From: Salinispora fenicalii
GTDB lineage: Bacteria > Actinomycetota > Actinomycetes > Mycobacteriales > Micromonosporaceae
Length of the DNA stretch: 64,000 nt
Direction: 5' to 3'
Assembly: GCF_000514815.1 (NCBI RefSeq)
Contig: NZ_AZWQ01000021.1
Coordinates: 21,047 to 85,046 of the forward strand
Shown one piece after another: positions 1 through 8,268 of the stretch. The translations under genes and the position numbers were made by a program. A model generated the notes under the pieces. That model ran no database searches. It saw only the letters and a program-made list of their open reading frames with translations, and was not told the DNA's origin. Position 1 is the stretch's first letter. Each line of letters opens with the position of its first letter.

Positions 1-519
1 TGCTCCATTCGGGGGTCGACACCCGTCACGCACGCCCGAAGGGGGGTTCGGGCGGCAAAGGGGTGCAAGCACCGTCCGGCGCTCAAAAGAACAAGAAGAG
101 AAGAGGGGGTCGGCTACCGCGGCCCTCACCAGGGAGGCACACACATACGGCGCCGGGTCCAGATGTAACGACCGGCCGCCCACCACCATTCCCGGGGGGC
201 TGACCCGGCTGGCATCCGCCATCGGCGGGGCACCTGCTCGGTCGTACGCAGGGTGTAACGCCCCGACGGCCGCCGGGATTCCGCCCCCACGATGTCCCCG
301 GTCACACCGCAAGCGGGCATTAATCGGACGCCAGTGAATTGTGCGCTGAAGGGCCCCAGACAACGCGCAACGTGATCCGCTGCCGATCCGGGACTCGCAG
401 TCAGCTTGGCTGGCGTCCCGACGGGTGCGCCCGGTTCGGCAGGGTCAAAATGCGTTGAGAGACGGGTGCCCACCGGGCGAGGCTGGGCGTTCCAGCGCCG
501 CTCGTCGTTAGGTTTTCCC
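1..519. other. Intergenic region, no gene seen
   Basis: No reading frame with gene-like codon use lies here. Positions 34-53 form a perfect 7-bp hairpin (GCCCGAA, six G loop, TTCGGGC), which could be the terminator of a gene left of the window. The stretch around 315-350 is relatively AT-rich and could hold a promoter for an unseen leftward gene. The last 11 bases hold the -10 box of the ABC exporter. Confidence 0.5.
509..514 (+). promoter_or_regulatory. -10 box TAGGTT for the fused ABC exporter
   Basis: TAGGTT ends 5 nt before the GTG at 520, the spacing expected for a leaderless actinobacterial transcript. No Shine-Dalgarno sequence precedes that GTG. This decides the start against the longer frame that opens at 406. 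Confidence 0.5.
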
Positions 520-3500
520 GTGCGCCTGCTCCGTGACCTGTGGGCCACCGCGCCCCGCCGCATGACGATCGTGGGCATCCTGGTCCTGCTCGGCGCCGGC
601 GGTCAGGCCGCTGCCGCCGCGTTGGCCGGGCCGGTTCTGGTGCACCGCTCCGTCGGTGCCTTCGCCCTGCTCGCGGTGGCGCTGGTCGCCGCCGTCGTCA
701 GCGCTCTCGTGGTCAATCTGGTGCTGGCGGGGGTGACGGCCGACTGGTCCGCCGCCGTCCGGCGCCGGCTCTGCCGGGTCGCCTTCGGGCAGGACCTGCC
801 CACCTTGGAGGCGACCCCGGTCGGCGAGCTGCTAGACCGGATCGACGGCGACGTCTACCAGGTTGCCGCCGGAATCCGAGCGCAAGGCATCCGCATCGCC
901 CAGATGCTGACCGCGGGCCTGCTCTCCGCAGTCGTCGCACTGGGCGTCTGGTGGCCGGCCGGGCTGACCATGCTGCTGCTCGCCGGCGTCCTGGCCGTCG
1001 GCCTACGCCGGCCCACCGCGCGCATTGTTCCCGGCCGAATGGCCGAGGAAGCGGCCTGGTCCGACCTGGCCGCGGTGATGGAGGAGGCCGTCCACGGCCA
1101 GGATGACGTGCGGACCAGCCTCGCCCAGCCGTACGTGCTGCGGCTCTGGGCCACCCGGGCGGCGGCCGTGCTCGCCCGGGGGATGCCGGTGTGGCGGATG
1201 TCGGCCCGGGTCACCACCACCGCGGTCGGCGTCACCAGCGTCGGGATCGCCGCGGTGGTGCTCGCGGGAGCGTGGGCGCTGACCAGCGGTCGGGTGGACG
1301 GCGCCCGGCTGACCGCCGTGTGGCTGCTCGCCATCGCTTACGGCGCGACCGTCGAGCACGTCAGCCGGCTGGTGCCGGAGATCCAGTACGCACTCGGTGC
1401 CTGGGGCCGCGTACGGCTGCTGGCGGGTTCCCCGCAGGAGCCGGTGGGCGGGCTGGTCCCGGTGGACGGCGATCTGACGGTGCGCGGTCTGACCTTCCGG
1501 TATCCGGCGGCCGAAGGCAGCCGTGGGCCGGCCCTGCGCGACATCCACCTCACCTTCACCCGTGGTCGTTCGTACGCCCTGGTCGGCCGGACCGGTTCGG
1601 GTAAGTCCACGCTGGCGAAGGTGCTCACCCGGGCGGTTGACGTGCCGGCCGGGACAGTCCTGCTTGGCGGCCATGATCTGCGCGACATCGATGTCGAGAA
1701 GCTGCGCCAATGGGTGGCGGTGGTGCCGCAGCGTACCGAGATTCTGGCCGGCACCCTCGCGGAGAACATCGCCCTCTTCGACCCGGGCTTGCTCGACGCC
1801 GCCGCCGATGCCCTGCGCGAACTGGGCCTCGACGGCTGGGCCGCCGAACTCCCCGACGGGCTGCGGACCCGGCTCGGCGAGGGTGGGCACGTCCTCTCGG
1901 CCGGTCAGGAGCAACTGGTCGCGTTCGCCCGGATTCTGGTGCGGGACCCGCACGTGGTGATCCTGGACGAGGCGACCGCCCGGCTCGACCCGGTCACCGA
2001 GGCGCGGGTGCAGGCGGCCACCGAACGGCTGCTGCGCGACCGGATCGGCATCGTCATCGCGCACCGGCTCTCCTCGGTCCGACACTGCGACGAGGTGGTG
2101 GTGCTGGCCGATGGCGCGGTGTTGGAGGCCGGGCCGCTGCGGGAGTCGGGGCGTTTCGCTGAGCTGCTGGCCATCAGCGACGCCGCTACCAGCGACGCCG
2201 GCACCCGCGACGCCGGCATCTCGGCCGTCGTCCCCGTCAGCACCAGTGTCCACGCGCCCGTCCAGGTTGGCAGCGGTGGCCCTAGCCCCACCAGCGGCGT
2301 CGGCGCTGGGATTGGGTTGCTGGACGGCCCGAAGCCGGATGCCGGGCCCGAACTCGGCCCGGTCGTCGCCCCGGCGAAGCCCACCTCGCCGCTTCCCGCG
2401 GACCTCTCACCAGCGGGAGCCGCGCCACGCACAGCAGCACCCACTCTGGATCTCTCGTCATCAGCCGTGGATGTCTCGCCGCCAGGCGAGGAGCGCCGGC
2501 CGCCGGCTACGGACGCCTCACCGGCGGTGGCGTCCCTTGGTCGGACGCTGCGGGAGCTCTGGCGGCTGCTCCGCAACGACCCACGGTACGGGCTGGCGGC
2601 CATGGCGCCCTTCATGGTGCTGGTGTTGGTCGGCCTGGATGGCCCGGTGCTGCCGTGGCTCTGGGCGGACGTGGTCGACGGCGTCGGTGAGCCGTGGCTG
2701 CCGGCGCTCGGCATCGCGGCCGGGCTGCTGGTCACGCTGCCCTTCCACTGGTACACGATGTTGTGGTTCCAGACCTGGTGGGTGCGGCAGATGCTGCGGA
2801 TCAACCTTCGGCTGGTGCATGGGCAGACCGGGCCCCGGCGGGTCAGCGGCTACACCCCCGCCGAGGTGGTCGCCCAGGGCGGTGACACCGAACGGGTTGT
2901 GGAGCTCGCCGACAACGTGGTGGACCAGTTCTTCGGCCTGGCCCTGCTGGTGGCGATGACCGTGATCTCCGGCAGCGTCGTACCCGGGCTCTTCTTCCTC
3001 GGGACGATGGTGGTGTCCGCGCTGGTGGCCATCCTGTTCGGCCCGGCTCTGGAGCGCAGCGCACGGGCGACGGTGACGGCGCGGGCCGCGTACGCGACCG
3101 CGCTGGTCTCCGGGCTCTCCGCCGCGCGGACGGTGAAGCTGGCCGGCGCGACTGGGCCGGTGCTCGACCACCTCGCCGACCTGGATGCGATCCGCAGCGA
3201 GCGTCAGCGGCGGGAGATCACCATCCAGGTGTGGTCCCGCTCCACGCCATCGGTGGTCAGCGGGCTGTTACCGATCGGCGCGTGGGCGCTGTTCCTGGCC
3301 GGTGTTCTGTCGGCCGGCGCGACCCTGGTCGCCGTCTCCACCCTCGTCGCGGCGCGCTGGATCGCCTGGACCGCGGCGTCGCTGCTCTCCCAGGTGCCGT
3401 CGGCTCGGGTGTGGACCCAGCGGACGGTGGCGATGACCGGGGCGCCGGCGTACTCGGCGGGGCTGCCGGGGGTCGACCCGGCCGCCGGTACCGCTCCGGC

Positions 3501-4209
3501 GCCGCTGGCGCCGGCCCGGCACCCACTGCGTCGGCTCGAGTTGGCCGGGTTCGGGGTCCGCCACCCGGACGGGGTGGTGGCGGTCCGCGATGTCGATCTG
3601 ACGGTCGAACGCGGCCAGCTCGTCCTGGTGGTCGGTCCGGTCGGGTCGGGCAAGTCGTCGCTGCTGCGGGCCCTCGCCGGGATCGTGCCGCACACCGGCC
3701 GGGTGAGGTGGAACGGCGTGCCGGTGGCCGAGCCGGAGCTGTTTCTCCGCCCGCACCAGGTGAGCTACGTCGGTCAGCAGCCCCGGGTGCTCTCCGGGAC
3801 GGTCGCCGACAACATCACCCTCGGCTATCCGGTGGATGCCGCCGCGGCGGCATCCACCGCCCAGCTCGAGCCGGACCTGGCGGCCTCCGGGGCCGGTCTC
3901 GGGCTGGTCATCGGGCACAAGGGCACCCGACTCTCGGGCGGGCAACTGCAGCGGCTCGCCCTGGCCCGTGCACTCGCCCCGGGGAGCGAGCTGCTGGTCG
4001 CCGACGACGTCTCCTCCGCGTTGGATGTCACCACGGAGCTGGCGCTCTGGGCGGCGCTGCGACGGCACGGGGTCACCGTGCTGGGGTCGACCTCGAAACG
4101 GGCGGCGCTGCTCCGTGCCGACCATGTCCTGGTGCTGGAGGATGGCCGGGTGGCCGCCCAGGGCCGCTGGTGTGAGCTGGCGGCCCAGTGGTCCCACCTG
4201 GCCGGCTGA
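520..4209 (+). CDS. Fused heterodimer-like ABC exporter (TMD-NBD-TMD-NBD)
   Basis: A 1229-residue polypeptide with two complete ABC exporter halves in tandem, probably a drug, lipid or peptide exporter in the cytoplasmic membrane; the substrate cannot be told. TMD1 spans about residues 15-300. NBD1 has Walker A GRTGSGKST near 355, signature LSAGQ near 458 and Walker B VILDEATARLD near 480. An Ala/Pro/Ser-rich linker (about 550-673) leads to TMD2 (about 680-960) and NBD2, with Walker A GPVGSGKSS near 1038, signature LSGGQ near 1137 and Walker B LLVADDVSSALD near 1160. In NBD2 the catalytic Glu after Walker B is Asp, and NBD1 has LSAGQ instead of LSGGQ. Both changes would fall in the same composite ATP site, the asymmetric arrangement known from heterodimeric exporters such as TM287/288. 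Start GTG 520 is chosen from the -10 box; an upstream in-frame start at 406 is unlikely. Confidence 0.85.
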   Translation: MRLLRDLWATAPRRMTIVGILVLLGAGGQAAAAALAGPVLVHRSVGAFALLAVALVAAVVSALVVNLVLAGVTADWSAAVRRRLCRVAFGQDLPTLEATPVGELLDRIDGDVYQVAAGIRAQGIRIAQMLTAGLLSAVVALGVWWPAGLTMLLLAGVLAVGLRRPTARIVPGRMAEEAAWSDLAAVMEEAVHGQDDVRTSLAQPYVLRLWATRAAAVLARGMPVWRMSARVTTTAVGVTSVGIAAVVLAGAWALTSGRVDGARLTAVWLLAIAYGATVEHVSRLVPEIQYALGAWGRVRLLAGSPQEPVGGLVPVDGDLTVRGLTFRYPAAEGSRGPALRDIHLTFTRGRSYALVGRTGSGKSTLAKVLTRAVDVPAGTVLLGGHDLRDIDVEKLRQWVAVVPQRTEILAGTLAENIALFDPGLLDAAADALRELGLDGWAAELPDGLRTRLGEGGHVLSAGQEQLVAFARILVRDPHVVILDEATARLDPVTEARVQAATERLLRDRIGIVIAHRLSSVRHCDEVVVLADGAVLEAGPLRESGRFAELLAISDAATSDAGTRDAGISAVVPVSTSVHAPVQVGSGGPSPTSGVGAGIGLLDGPKPDAGPELGPVVAPAKPTSPLPADLSPAGAAPRTAAPTLDLSSSAVDVSPPGEERRPPATDASPAVASLGRTLRELWRLLRNDPRYGLAAMAPFMVLVLVGLDGPVLPWLWADVVDGVGEPWLPALGIAAGLLVTLPFHWYTMLWFQTWWVRQMLRINLRLVHGQTGPRRVSGYTPAEVVAQGGDTERVVELADNVVDQFFGLALLVAMTVISGSVVPGLFFLGTMVVSALVAILFGPALERSARATVTARAAYATALVSGLSAARTVKLAGATGPVLDHLADLDAIRSERQRREITIQVWSRSTPSVVSGLLPIGAWALFLAGVLSAGATLVAVSTLVAARWIAWTAASLLSQVPSARVWTQRTVAMTGAPAYSAGLPGVDPAAGTAPAPLAPARHPLRRLELAGFGVRHPDGVVAVRDVDLTVERGQLVLVVGPVGSGKSSLLRALAGIVPHTGRVRWNGVPVAEPELFLRPHQVSYVGQQPRVLSGTVADNITLGYPVDAAAAASTAQLEPDLAASGAGLGLVIGHKGTRLSGGQLQRLALARALAPGSELLVADDVSSALDVTTELALWAALRRHGVTVLGSTSKRAALLRADHVLVLEDGRVAAQGRWCELAAQWSHLAG

Positions 4210-4279
4210 CAGGAAAGGCCCGGGTGCTGGGCGCGGGGTGCCGGCCGAGTCGGTCGGGACCTATACCGGCCGAAGCGGC

Positions 4280-4311
4280 CGGGTCGGTCGGGTCGGCCGG
4301 GTCGGTCGGGA
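4280..4311. repeat. Short GGGTCGGTC/GGCCG tandem repeat
   Basis: A run of near-identical GGGTCGG and GGTCGGCC units directly before the terminator hairpin. It is noncoding and probably a slippage-prone simple repeat. Confidence 0.5.
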
Positions 4312-4317
4312 ACGATG

Positions 4318-4349
4318 CCGGCCCCGCCCCAGCATCGGGGCGGGGCCGG
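4318..4349. terminator. Bidirectional terminator hairpin
   Basis: A perfect 13-bp stem CCGGCCCCGCCCC (4318-4330) and its complement (4337-4349) with a 6-nt loop lies between the convergent ABC exporter and symporter genes. There is no T-run, which is usual for high-GC actinobacteria. Confidence 0.75.
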
Positions 4350-4361
4350 GTGGGGATCCGC

Positions 4362-5669
4362 TCAGGCCAGGGCCGGAGCCGGCTCCGGGCGCTGGCCGGG
4401 CCGGGAATCGTGCTCGACCGGGTCCTCGTCAACCAGGCTCCGCTGACCGGCCGAGTCGTACGCGGTCCGGTCGAGGGTGCCCTCCCGGGCTGCCACGATC
4501 GTCGGTACGAGGGCCTGCCCGGCGACGTTGGTCGCGGTGCGGGCCATGTCCAGGATGGGGTCGATGGCCAGCAGCAGGCCCGCGCCGGCCAGCGGCAGGC
4601 CGAGCGTGCTCAGCGTCAGCGTGAGCATGACGATCGCGCCGGTGAGGCCGGCGGTCGCCGCCGAGCCGACCACGGAGACGAAGGCGATCAGCAGGTAGTC
4701 GGTGATGCCCAGCTCTACCCCGAAGACCTGCGCCACGAAGATCGCGGCCAGGGCCGGGTAGATCGCCGCGCAGCCGTCCATCTTCGTGGTGGCGCCGAAC
4801 GGGACCGCGAACGAGGCGTACTCGCGGGGGACTCCCAGCCGCTCGACCGCGCGCTGGGTCACCGGCATGGTGCCGACCGAGGAGCGGGAGACGAAGGCCA
4901 GCTGGATCGCCGGGCCGGCGCCGGCGAAGAAGCGCAGCGGGTTGAGTCGGCCGGCGCCGAGCAGTAGCAGCGGGTAGACCACGAAGAGCACGATCGCGCA
5001 GCCGACGTAGACGGCGGTGGTGAAGCGGGCCAGCGGGGCCAGCAGGTCCCAGCCGTAGGTGGCGACGGCCTTGCCGATCAGGCCCAGGGTCCCGATCGGG
5101 GCGAGCCGGATCACCCACCACAGCGCCTTCTGGACGATCTCCAGTAGGGCCCGGTTGAGTGCGACGAACGGCTCGGCGGGTGGGCCGACCAGCAGGGCCG
5201 CTGCGCCGATGACGAGGGCGAGGAAGACGATCTGGAGGACGTTGCCCTCGACGAAGGCGCCGACCGGGTTGGTCGGGACGATGCCGGTGAGGAAGTCGGT
5301 CCAGGCGCCGGTCCTGGTCGGGGCGGTGGCGTCGGCCGTGTCCAGGGCGACCCCGCGGCCGGGGTTGGTGAGGAGCCCGAGGCCGATGCCGATGCTGACC
5401 GCGATGAGCGCGGTGGCACCGAACCAGAGCAGGGTGCGCAGCGCCAGCCGGGCGGCGTTGGCCACGCCCCGCAGACTGACCACGCTGATCACGATGGCGG
5501 TGAAGACCAGGGGTGGCACGGCGAGTTTGAGTAGCTGGACGAAGAGGCCACCGACGGTATCGAGGCCGCTGGCCAGCCAGCTCAGCTCAGCGGCCCGGGC
5601 GAGGTAGCCGAGGGCCACGCCGAGGACGAGGCCGAGCAGAATCTGCACGGAGAAAGGGATCTTGCGCAT
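4362..5669 (-). CDS. Dicarboxylate/amino acid:cation symporter (DAACS/SDF family)
   Basis: A 435-residue multi-pass membrane protein of the sodium:dicarboxylate symporter family (GltP, DctA, SstT), which imports acidic amino acids or C4-dicarboxylates with H+ or Na+. The N-terminus (IPFSVQILLGLVLGVALGY) and the following LLKLAVPPLVFTAIVISVV segment are typical, as are the Ser-rich re-entrant loop SRSSVGTMPVT and the TTKMDGCAAIYPALAAIF region in the second half. Length matches the family. It is a single gene, convergent with the ABC exporter and divergent from the thiolase. No clear Shine-Dalgarno sequence precedes the ATG at 5669. The exact substrate and coupling ion cannot be told. Confidence 0.85.
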   Translation of the reverse strand: MRKIPFSVQILLGLVLGVALGYLARAAELSWLASGLDTVGGLFVQLLKLAVPPLVFTAIVISVVSLRGVANAARLALRTLLWFGATALIAVSIGIGLGLLTNPGRGVALDTADATAPTRTGAWTDFLTGIVPTNPVGAFVEGNVLQIVFLALVIGAAALLVGPPAEPFVALNRALLEIVQKALWWVIRLAPIGTLGLIGKAVATYGWDLLAPLARFTTAVYVGCAIVLFVVYPLLLLGAGRLNPLRFFAGAGPAIQLAFVSRSSVGTMPVTQRAVERLGVPREYASFAVPFGATTKMDGCAAIYPALAAIFVAQVFGVELGITDYLLIAFVSVVGSAATAGLTGAIVMLTLTLSTLGLPLAGAGLLLAIDPILDMARTATNVAGQALVPTIVAAREGTLDRTAYDSAGQRSLVDEDPVEHDSRPGQRPEPAPALA

Positions 5670-6057
5670 GAAAGGTCCAAGTCTGGAAGAACGAAAGGTA
5701 CGGGCGGCGTCAGAGCTGCGGCCGCGCCGGACAGACGCCGCTGGCCTGCCGTCGAAGGTCGACGTACAAGCGAACGGTGAGATTCCAGACGTTGGTCATT
5801 GCCGGACGACGTTACACGGCTCTCCGCCGTCTGGGGAGCGGTGAACTAGTGACCCTCCCCACCCGGGTGATCCGGGCCGGCACCTGCACCAGCGACGCTG
5901 CTCGAGGCCGGCACCTGCACTGTTGACTTCGCCGCTCGGGCCGGCACCCGCACCGTTCGGCCCCGCCGGTCCGGGCATCGATATCCTGACGCCGGAGCGT
6001 CGCCCGGGATCCGGGTCCGTTCCACCCCCCGACCTTCCCACCCCCGAAGGACTCGCG
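5670..6057. other. Divergent intergenic region, symporter / thiolase
   Basis: No gene seen. It holds three near-identical 15-bp GGCCGGCACCTGCAC copies (annotated separately), a TATCCT -10 candidate at 5982-5987 for the thiolase, and the thiolase ribosome binding site GAAGGA at 6046-6051. Confidence 0.5.
5875..5953. repeat. Three 15-bp direct repeats (iteron-like) upstream of thiolase
   Basis: GGCCGGCACCTGCAC occurs at 5875-5889 and 5906-5920, with a one-mismatch copy at 5939-5953. Start-to-start spacing is 31 and 33 bp, about three helical turns, which would place the copies on one face of the DNA. The array sits 30-110 bp upstream of a TATCCT -10 candidate, so it may be a regulator binding array. 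Confidence 0.55.
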
Positions 6058-7263
6058 ATGACCGTGGCATATCTGGTGGCTGGTGTCCGTACCCCGATCG
6101 GGAGGTACGCCGGGGCGCTCGCCGGCGTCCGCCCCGACGACCTAGCCGCGCACGTGATCCGAGAGTTGATCGCCCGGTACCCGACGGTGGACTGGGCCCG
6201 GACCGACGACGTGATCCTCGGCTGCGCGAACCAGGCCGGTGAGGACAACCGCAACGTAGCCCGGATGGCGGCGCTGCTCGGTGGGCTGCCCGAGCAGGTG
6301 CCCGGCAGCACGGTCAACCGGCTCTGCGGCTCCGGCCTGGACGCCCTCGCCCTCGCCGCCCGCTCCATCGTTGCCGGCGAGGCCGACCTGGTGCTGGCCG
6401 GCGGGGTGGAGAGCATGAGCCGGGCGCCGTTCGTGTTGCCCAAGGCCGAGACCGCGTTCTCCCGTAACGCGGAGGTCTACGACACCACCATCGGCTGGCG
6501 GCTGGTCAACCCGCTGCTGGAGCAGGGTTGGGGTATCGACTCGATGCCGGAGACCGCGGAGAACGTGGCCGCCGAGTACGGCGTCGCGCGTGTCACCCAG
6601 GACGAGTTCGCGTACCGCTCCCAGCAGCGCGCGGCCAAGGCCCAGGCCGACGGTCGGCTTGCCGAGGAGATCGTGCCGGTGTCGGCCCCGGCCGGCCGGC
6701 GGGGGACCACGCTGGTGGAGGTCGACGAACATCCGCGGGAGACGTCGCTGGCGAAGCTGGCCGCGCTGCCCACCCCGTTCCGAGCCGGGGGCACGATCAC
6801 CGCCGGCAATTCCTCCGGTGTCAACGATGGCGCGGTGGCGCTGCTGGTGGCCTCCGAGGCAGCACTGACACGGTACGGCCTGACCCCGTTGGCTCGGGTC
6901 GTCGGCTCCGCCGCGGCCGGTGTGCCGCCGCGGGTGATGGGCATCGGCCCGGTGCCGGCCACCCGCCGGCTCCTCGACCGGCTCGGCCTGGGGGTGGGCG
7001 ACCTGGACGTGGTTGAGCTGAACGAGGCGTTCGCCGCGCAGGCGGTGGCGGTCCTGCGGGAACTGGGTCTGCCGGAGGACGCCGAGCATGTCAACCCCAA
7101 CGGGGGTGCGATCGCGTTGGGGCATCCGCTCGGCGCGAGTGGGGCCCGGCTGGCGCTGACCGCTGCCCTGGAGCTGCGTCGCCGGGGCGGCCGGCGGGCG
7201 TTGGCCACCATGTGTGTCGGGGTGGGCCAGGGCATCTCGCTGCTGTTGGAGTCCGTGCGGTGA
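6058..7263 (+). CDS. Thiolase (acetyl-CoA acetyltransferase / PcaF-like 3-oxoadipyl-CoA thiolase)
   Basis: A 401-residue thiolase that cleaves 3-ketoacyl-CoA with CoA, or condenses two acetyl-CoA. The nucleophile lies in VNRLCGSGLDA, the His in NGGAIALGHPLGASGAR and the second Cys in CVGVGQG, so the active site is complete. The segment DTTIGWRLVNPL followed by GIDSMPETAENVA resembles PcaF-type 3-oxoadipyl-CoA thiolases, but no aromatic-degradation genes lie nearby, so a general fatty-acid role is equally possible. ATG 6058 is chosen because GAAGGA ends 6 nt before it; the open frame begins earlier. The last 22 bases, including the stop, are duplicated in tandem directly downstream. Confidence 0.88.
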   Translation: MTVAYLVAGVRTPIGRYAGALAGVRPDDLAAHVIRELIARYPTVDWARTDDVILGCANQAGEDNRNVARMAALLGGLPEQVPGSTVNRLCGSGLDALALAARSIVAGEADLVLAGGVESMSRAPFVLPKAETAFSRNAEVYDTTIGWRLVNPLLEQGWGIDSMPETAENVAAEYGVARVTQDEFAYRSQQRAAKAQADGRLAEEIVPVSAPAGRRGTTLVEVDEHPRETSLAKLAALPTPFRAGGTITAGNSSGVNDGAVALLVASEAALTRYGLTPLARVVGSAAAGVPPRVMGIGPVPATRRLLDRLGLGVGDLDVVELNEAFAAQAVAVLRELGLPEDAEHVNPNGGAIALGHPLGASGARLALTAALELRRRGGRRALATMCVGVGQGISLLLESVR

Positions 7264-7285
7264 GCTGTTGGAGTCCGTGCGGTGA
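7242..7285 (+). repeat. Perfect 22-bp tandem duplication over the thiolase stop codon
   Basis: Bases 7242-7263 (the last codons and TGA of the thiolase) are repeated exactly at 7264-7285. The second copy is noncoding. A perfect head-to-tail copy in both coding and noncoding sequence suggests a recent slippage duplication. Confidence 0.9.
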
Positions 7286-7444
7286 TCAGTGGCCCCCGCC
7301 GGCACCCTCCCGCCCGGATTGACGCGCGCCTACAGTTGTCTGCATCTAAACGATCTGCGGGTCGGCCGGTGGCCTCCGCGTGTCCGCATGCGTCCCGACA
7401 CCGGTACCCTCCCGCACCGCGGCGACGACTTGGGGTGTAGCACT

Positions 7445-8263
7445 GTGCAGAAGCAGGACGGACTTCCCGCCGAGATCGACCTTTCTCGCCCGAGCGCGGC
7501 CCGGGTGTATGACTACTTTCTCGGCGGGGCCCACAATTTCGAGATCGATCGGCAGCTCGCCGAGCAGATCGCCAGCATGACGCCGAATCTCGCCGGTACC
7601 ATGCGCGCCGGCCGCGAGTTTCTCCGCCGCGCGGTCCGGGTGCTGTTGCACGACGGCATCGACCAGTTCCTCGACATCGGTTCCGGCATCCCGACGGTCG
7701 GCAACGTGCACGAGGTGGCCCAGGCGGTCAACTCGAACGCCCGGATCGTCTACGTCGACATCGACCCGGTCGCGGTGGCGCACAGCCGGGAACTGCTGGT
7801 GGGGAACGACCGGACCGGGGTCATCCACGCCGACCTGCGCTATCCCGAGCGCATCCTGGCCGAGGCTCGGGCGCTGAACCTGCTGGACTTCGACCGGCCG
7901 CTGGGCATTCTGCTCGCCGGGGTGGTGCACTTCATCGGCGACGATGACCACCCGGGCGATCTCCTCGCCACGCTCCGGGCCGCCGCCGCGCCCGGAAGCC
8001 ACCTGGTGATCTCGCACTCCACATTCGAGGACCAGCCGCGCGAAATGCTTGATGCCCAGCGGTTGTCGGCGCGTACCGACACCGAGATCACCCTGCGCTC
8101 CCGTGCCGAGATCACCGGCTTCTTCGGGGACTGGACCCTCCTGGAGCCGGGGGTGGTTCACATGCCGTTGTGGCGGCCGGATTCCGCCTCCGACGTGGAC
8201 GACAATCCGGAGCAGTTCGGCGCCTTCGGCGGGGTCGCCCGACACGGCCAACCGGTCGGCTGA
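7445..8263 (+). CDS. SAM-dependent methyltransferase, DUF574 family
   Basis: A 272-residue protein of the DUF574 (PF04672) S-adenosylmethionine methyltransferase family, abundant in Streptomyces and Micromonosporaceae; physiological substrates are generally unknown. The family hallmark PSAARVYDYFLGGAHNF is at residues 14-30, followed by a Rossmann core with FLDIGSGIPT (motif I) and ARIVYVDIDPVAV (motif II). Start GTG 7445 fits the family N-terminus; the upstream frame is not conserved-looking. A TACCCT -10 candidate lies at 7405-7410. The GGDEF-EAL gene begins 5 nt after its stop, so the two are probably co-transcribed. Confidence 0.82.
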   Translation: MQKQDGLPAEIDLSRPSAARVYDYFLGGAHNFEIDRQLAEQIASMTPNLAGTMRAGREFLRRAVRVLLHDGIDQFLDIGSGIPTVGNVHEVAQAVNSNARIVYVDIDPVAVAHSRELLVGNDRTGVIHADLRYPERILAEARALNLLDFDRPLGILLAGVVHFIGDDDHPGDLLATLRAAAAPGSHLVISHSTFEDQPREMLDAQRLSARTDTEITLRSRAEITGFFGDWTLLEPGVVHMPLWRPDSASDVDDNPEQFGAFGGVARHGQPVG

Positions 8264-8268
8264 TCGCA

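Noticed and set aside
1..519. A possible tRNA or mobile element boundary at the left edge
   Set aside because: No cloverleaf, transposase fragment or terminal repeats seen; only one short hairpin.
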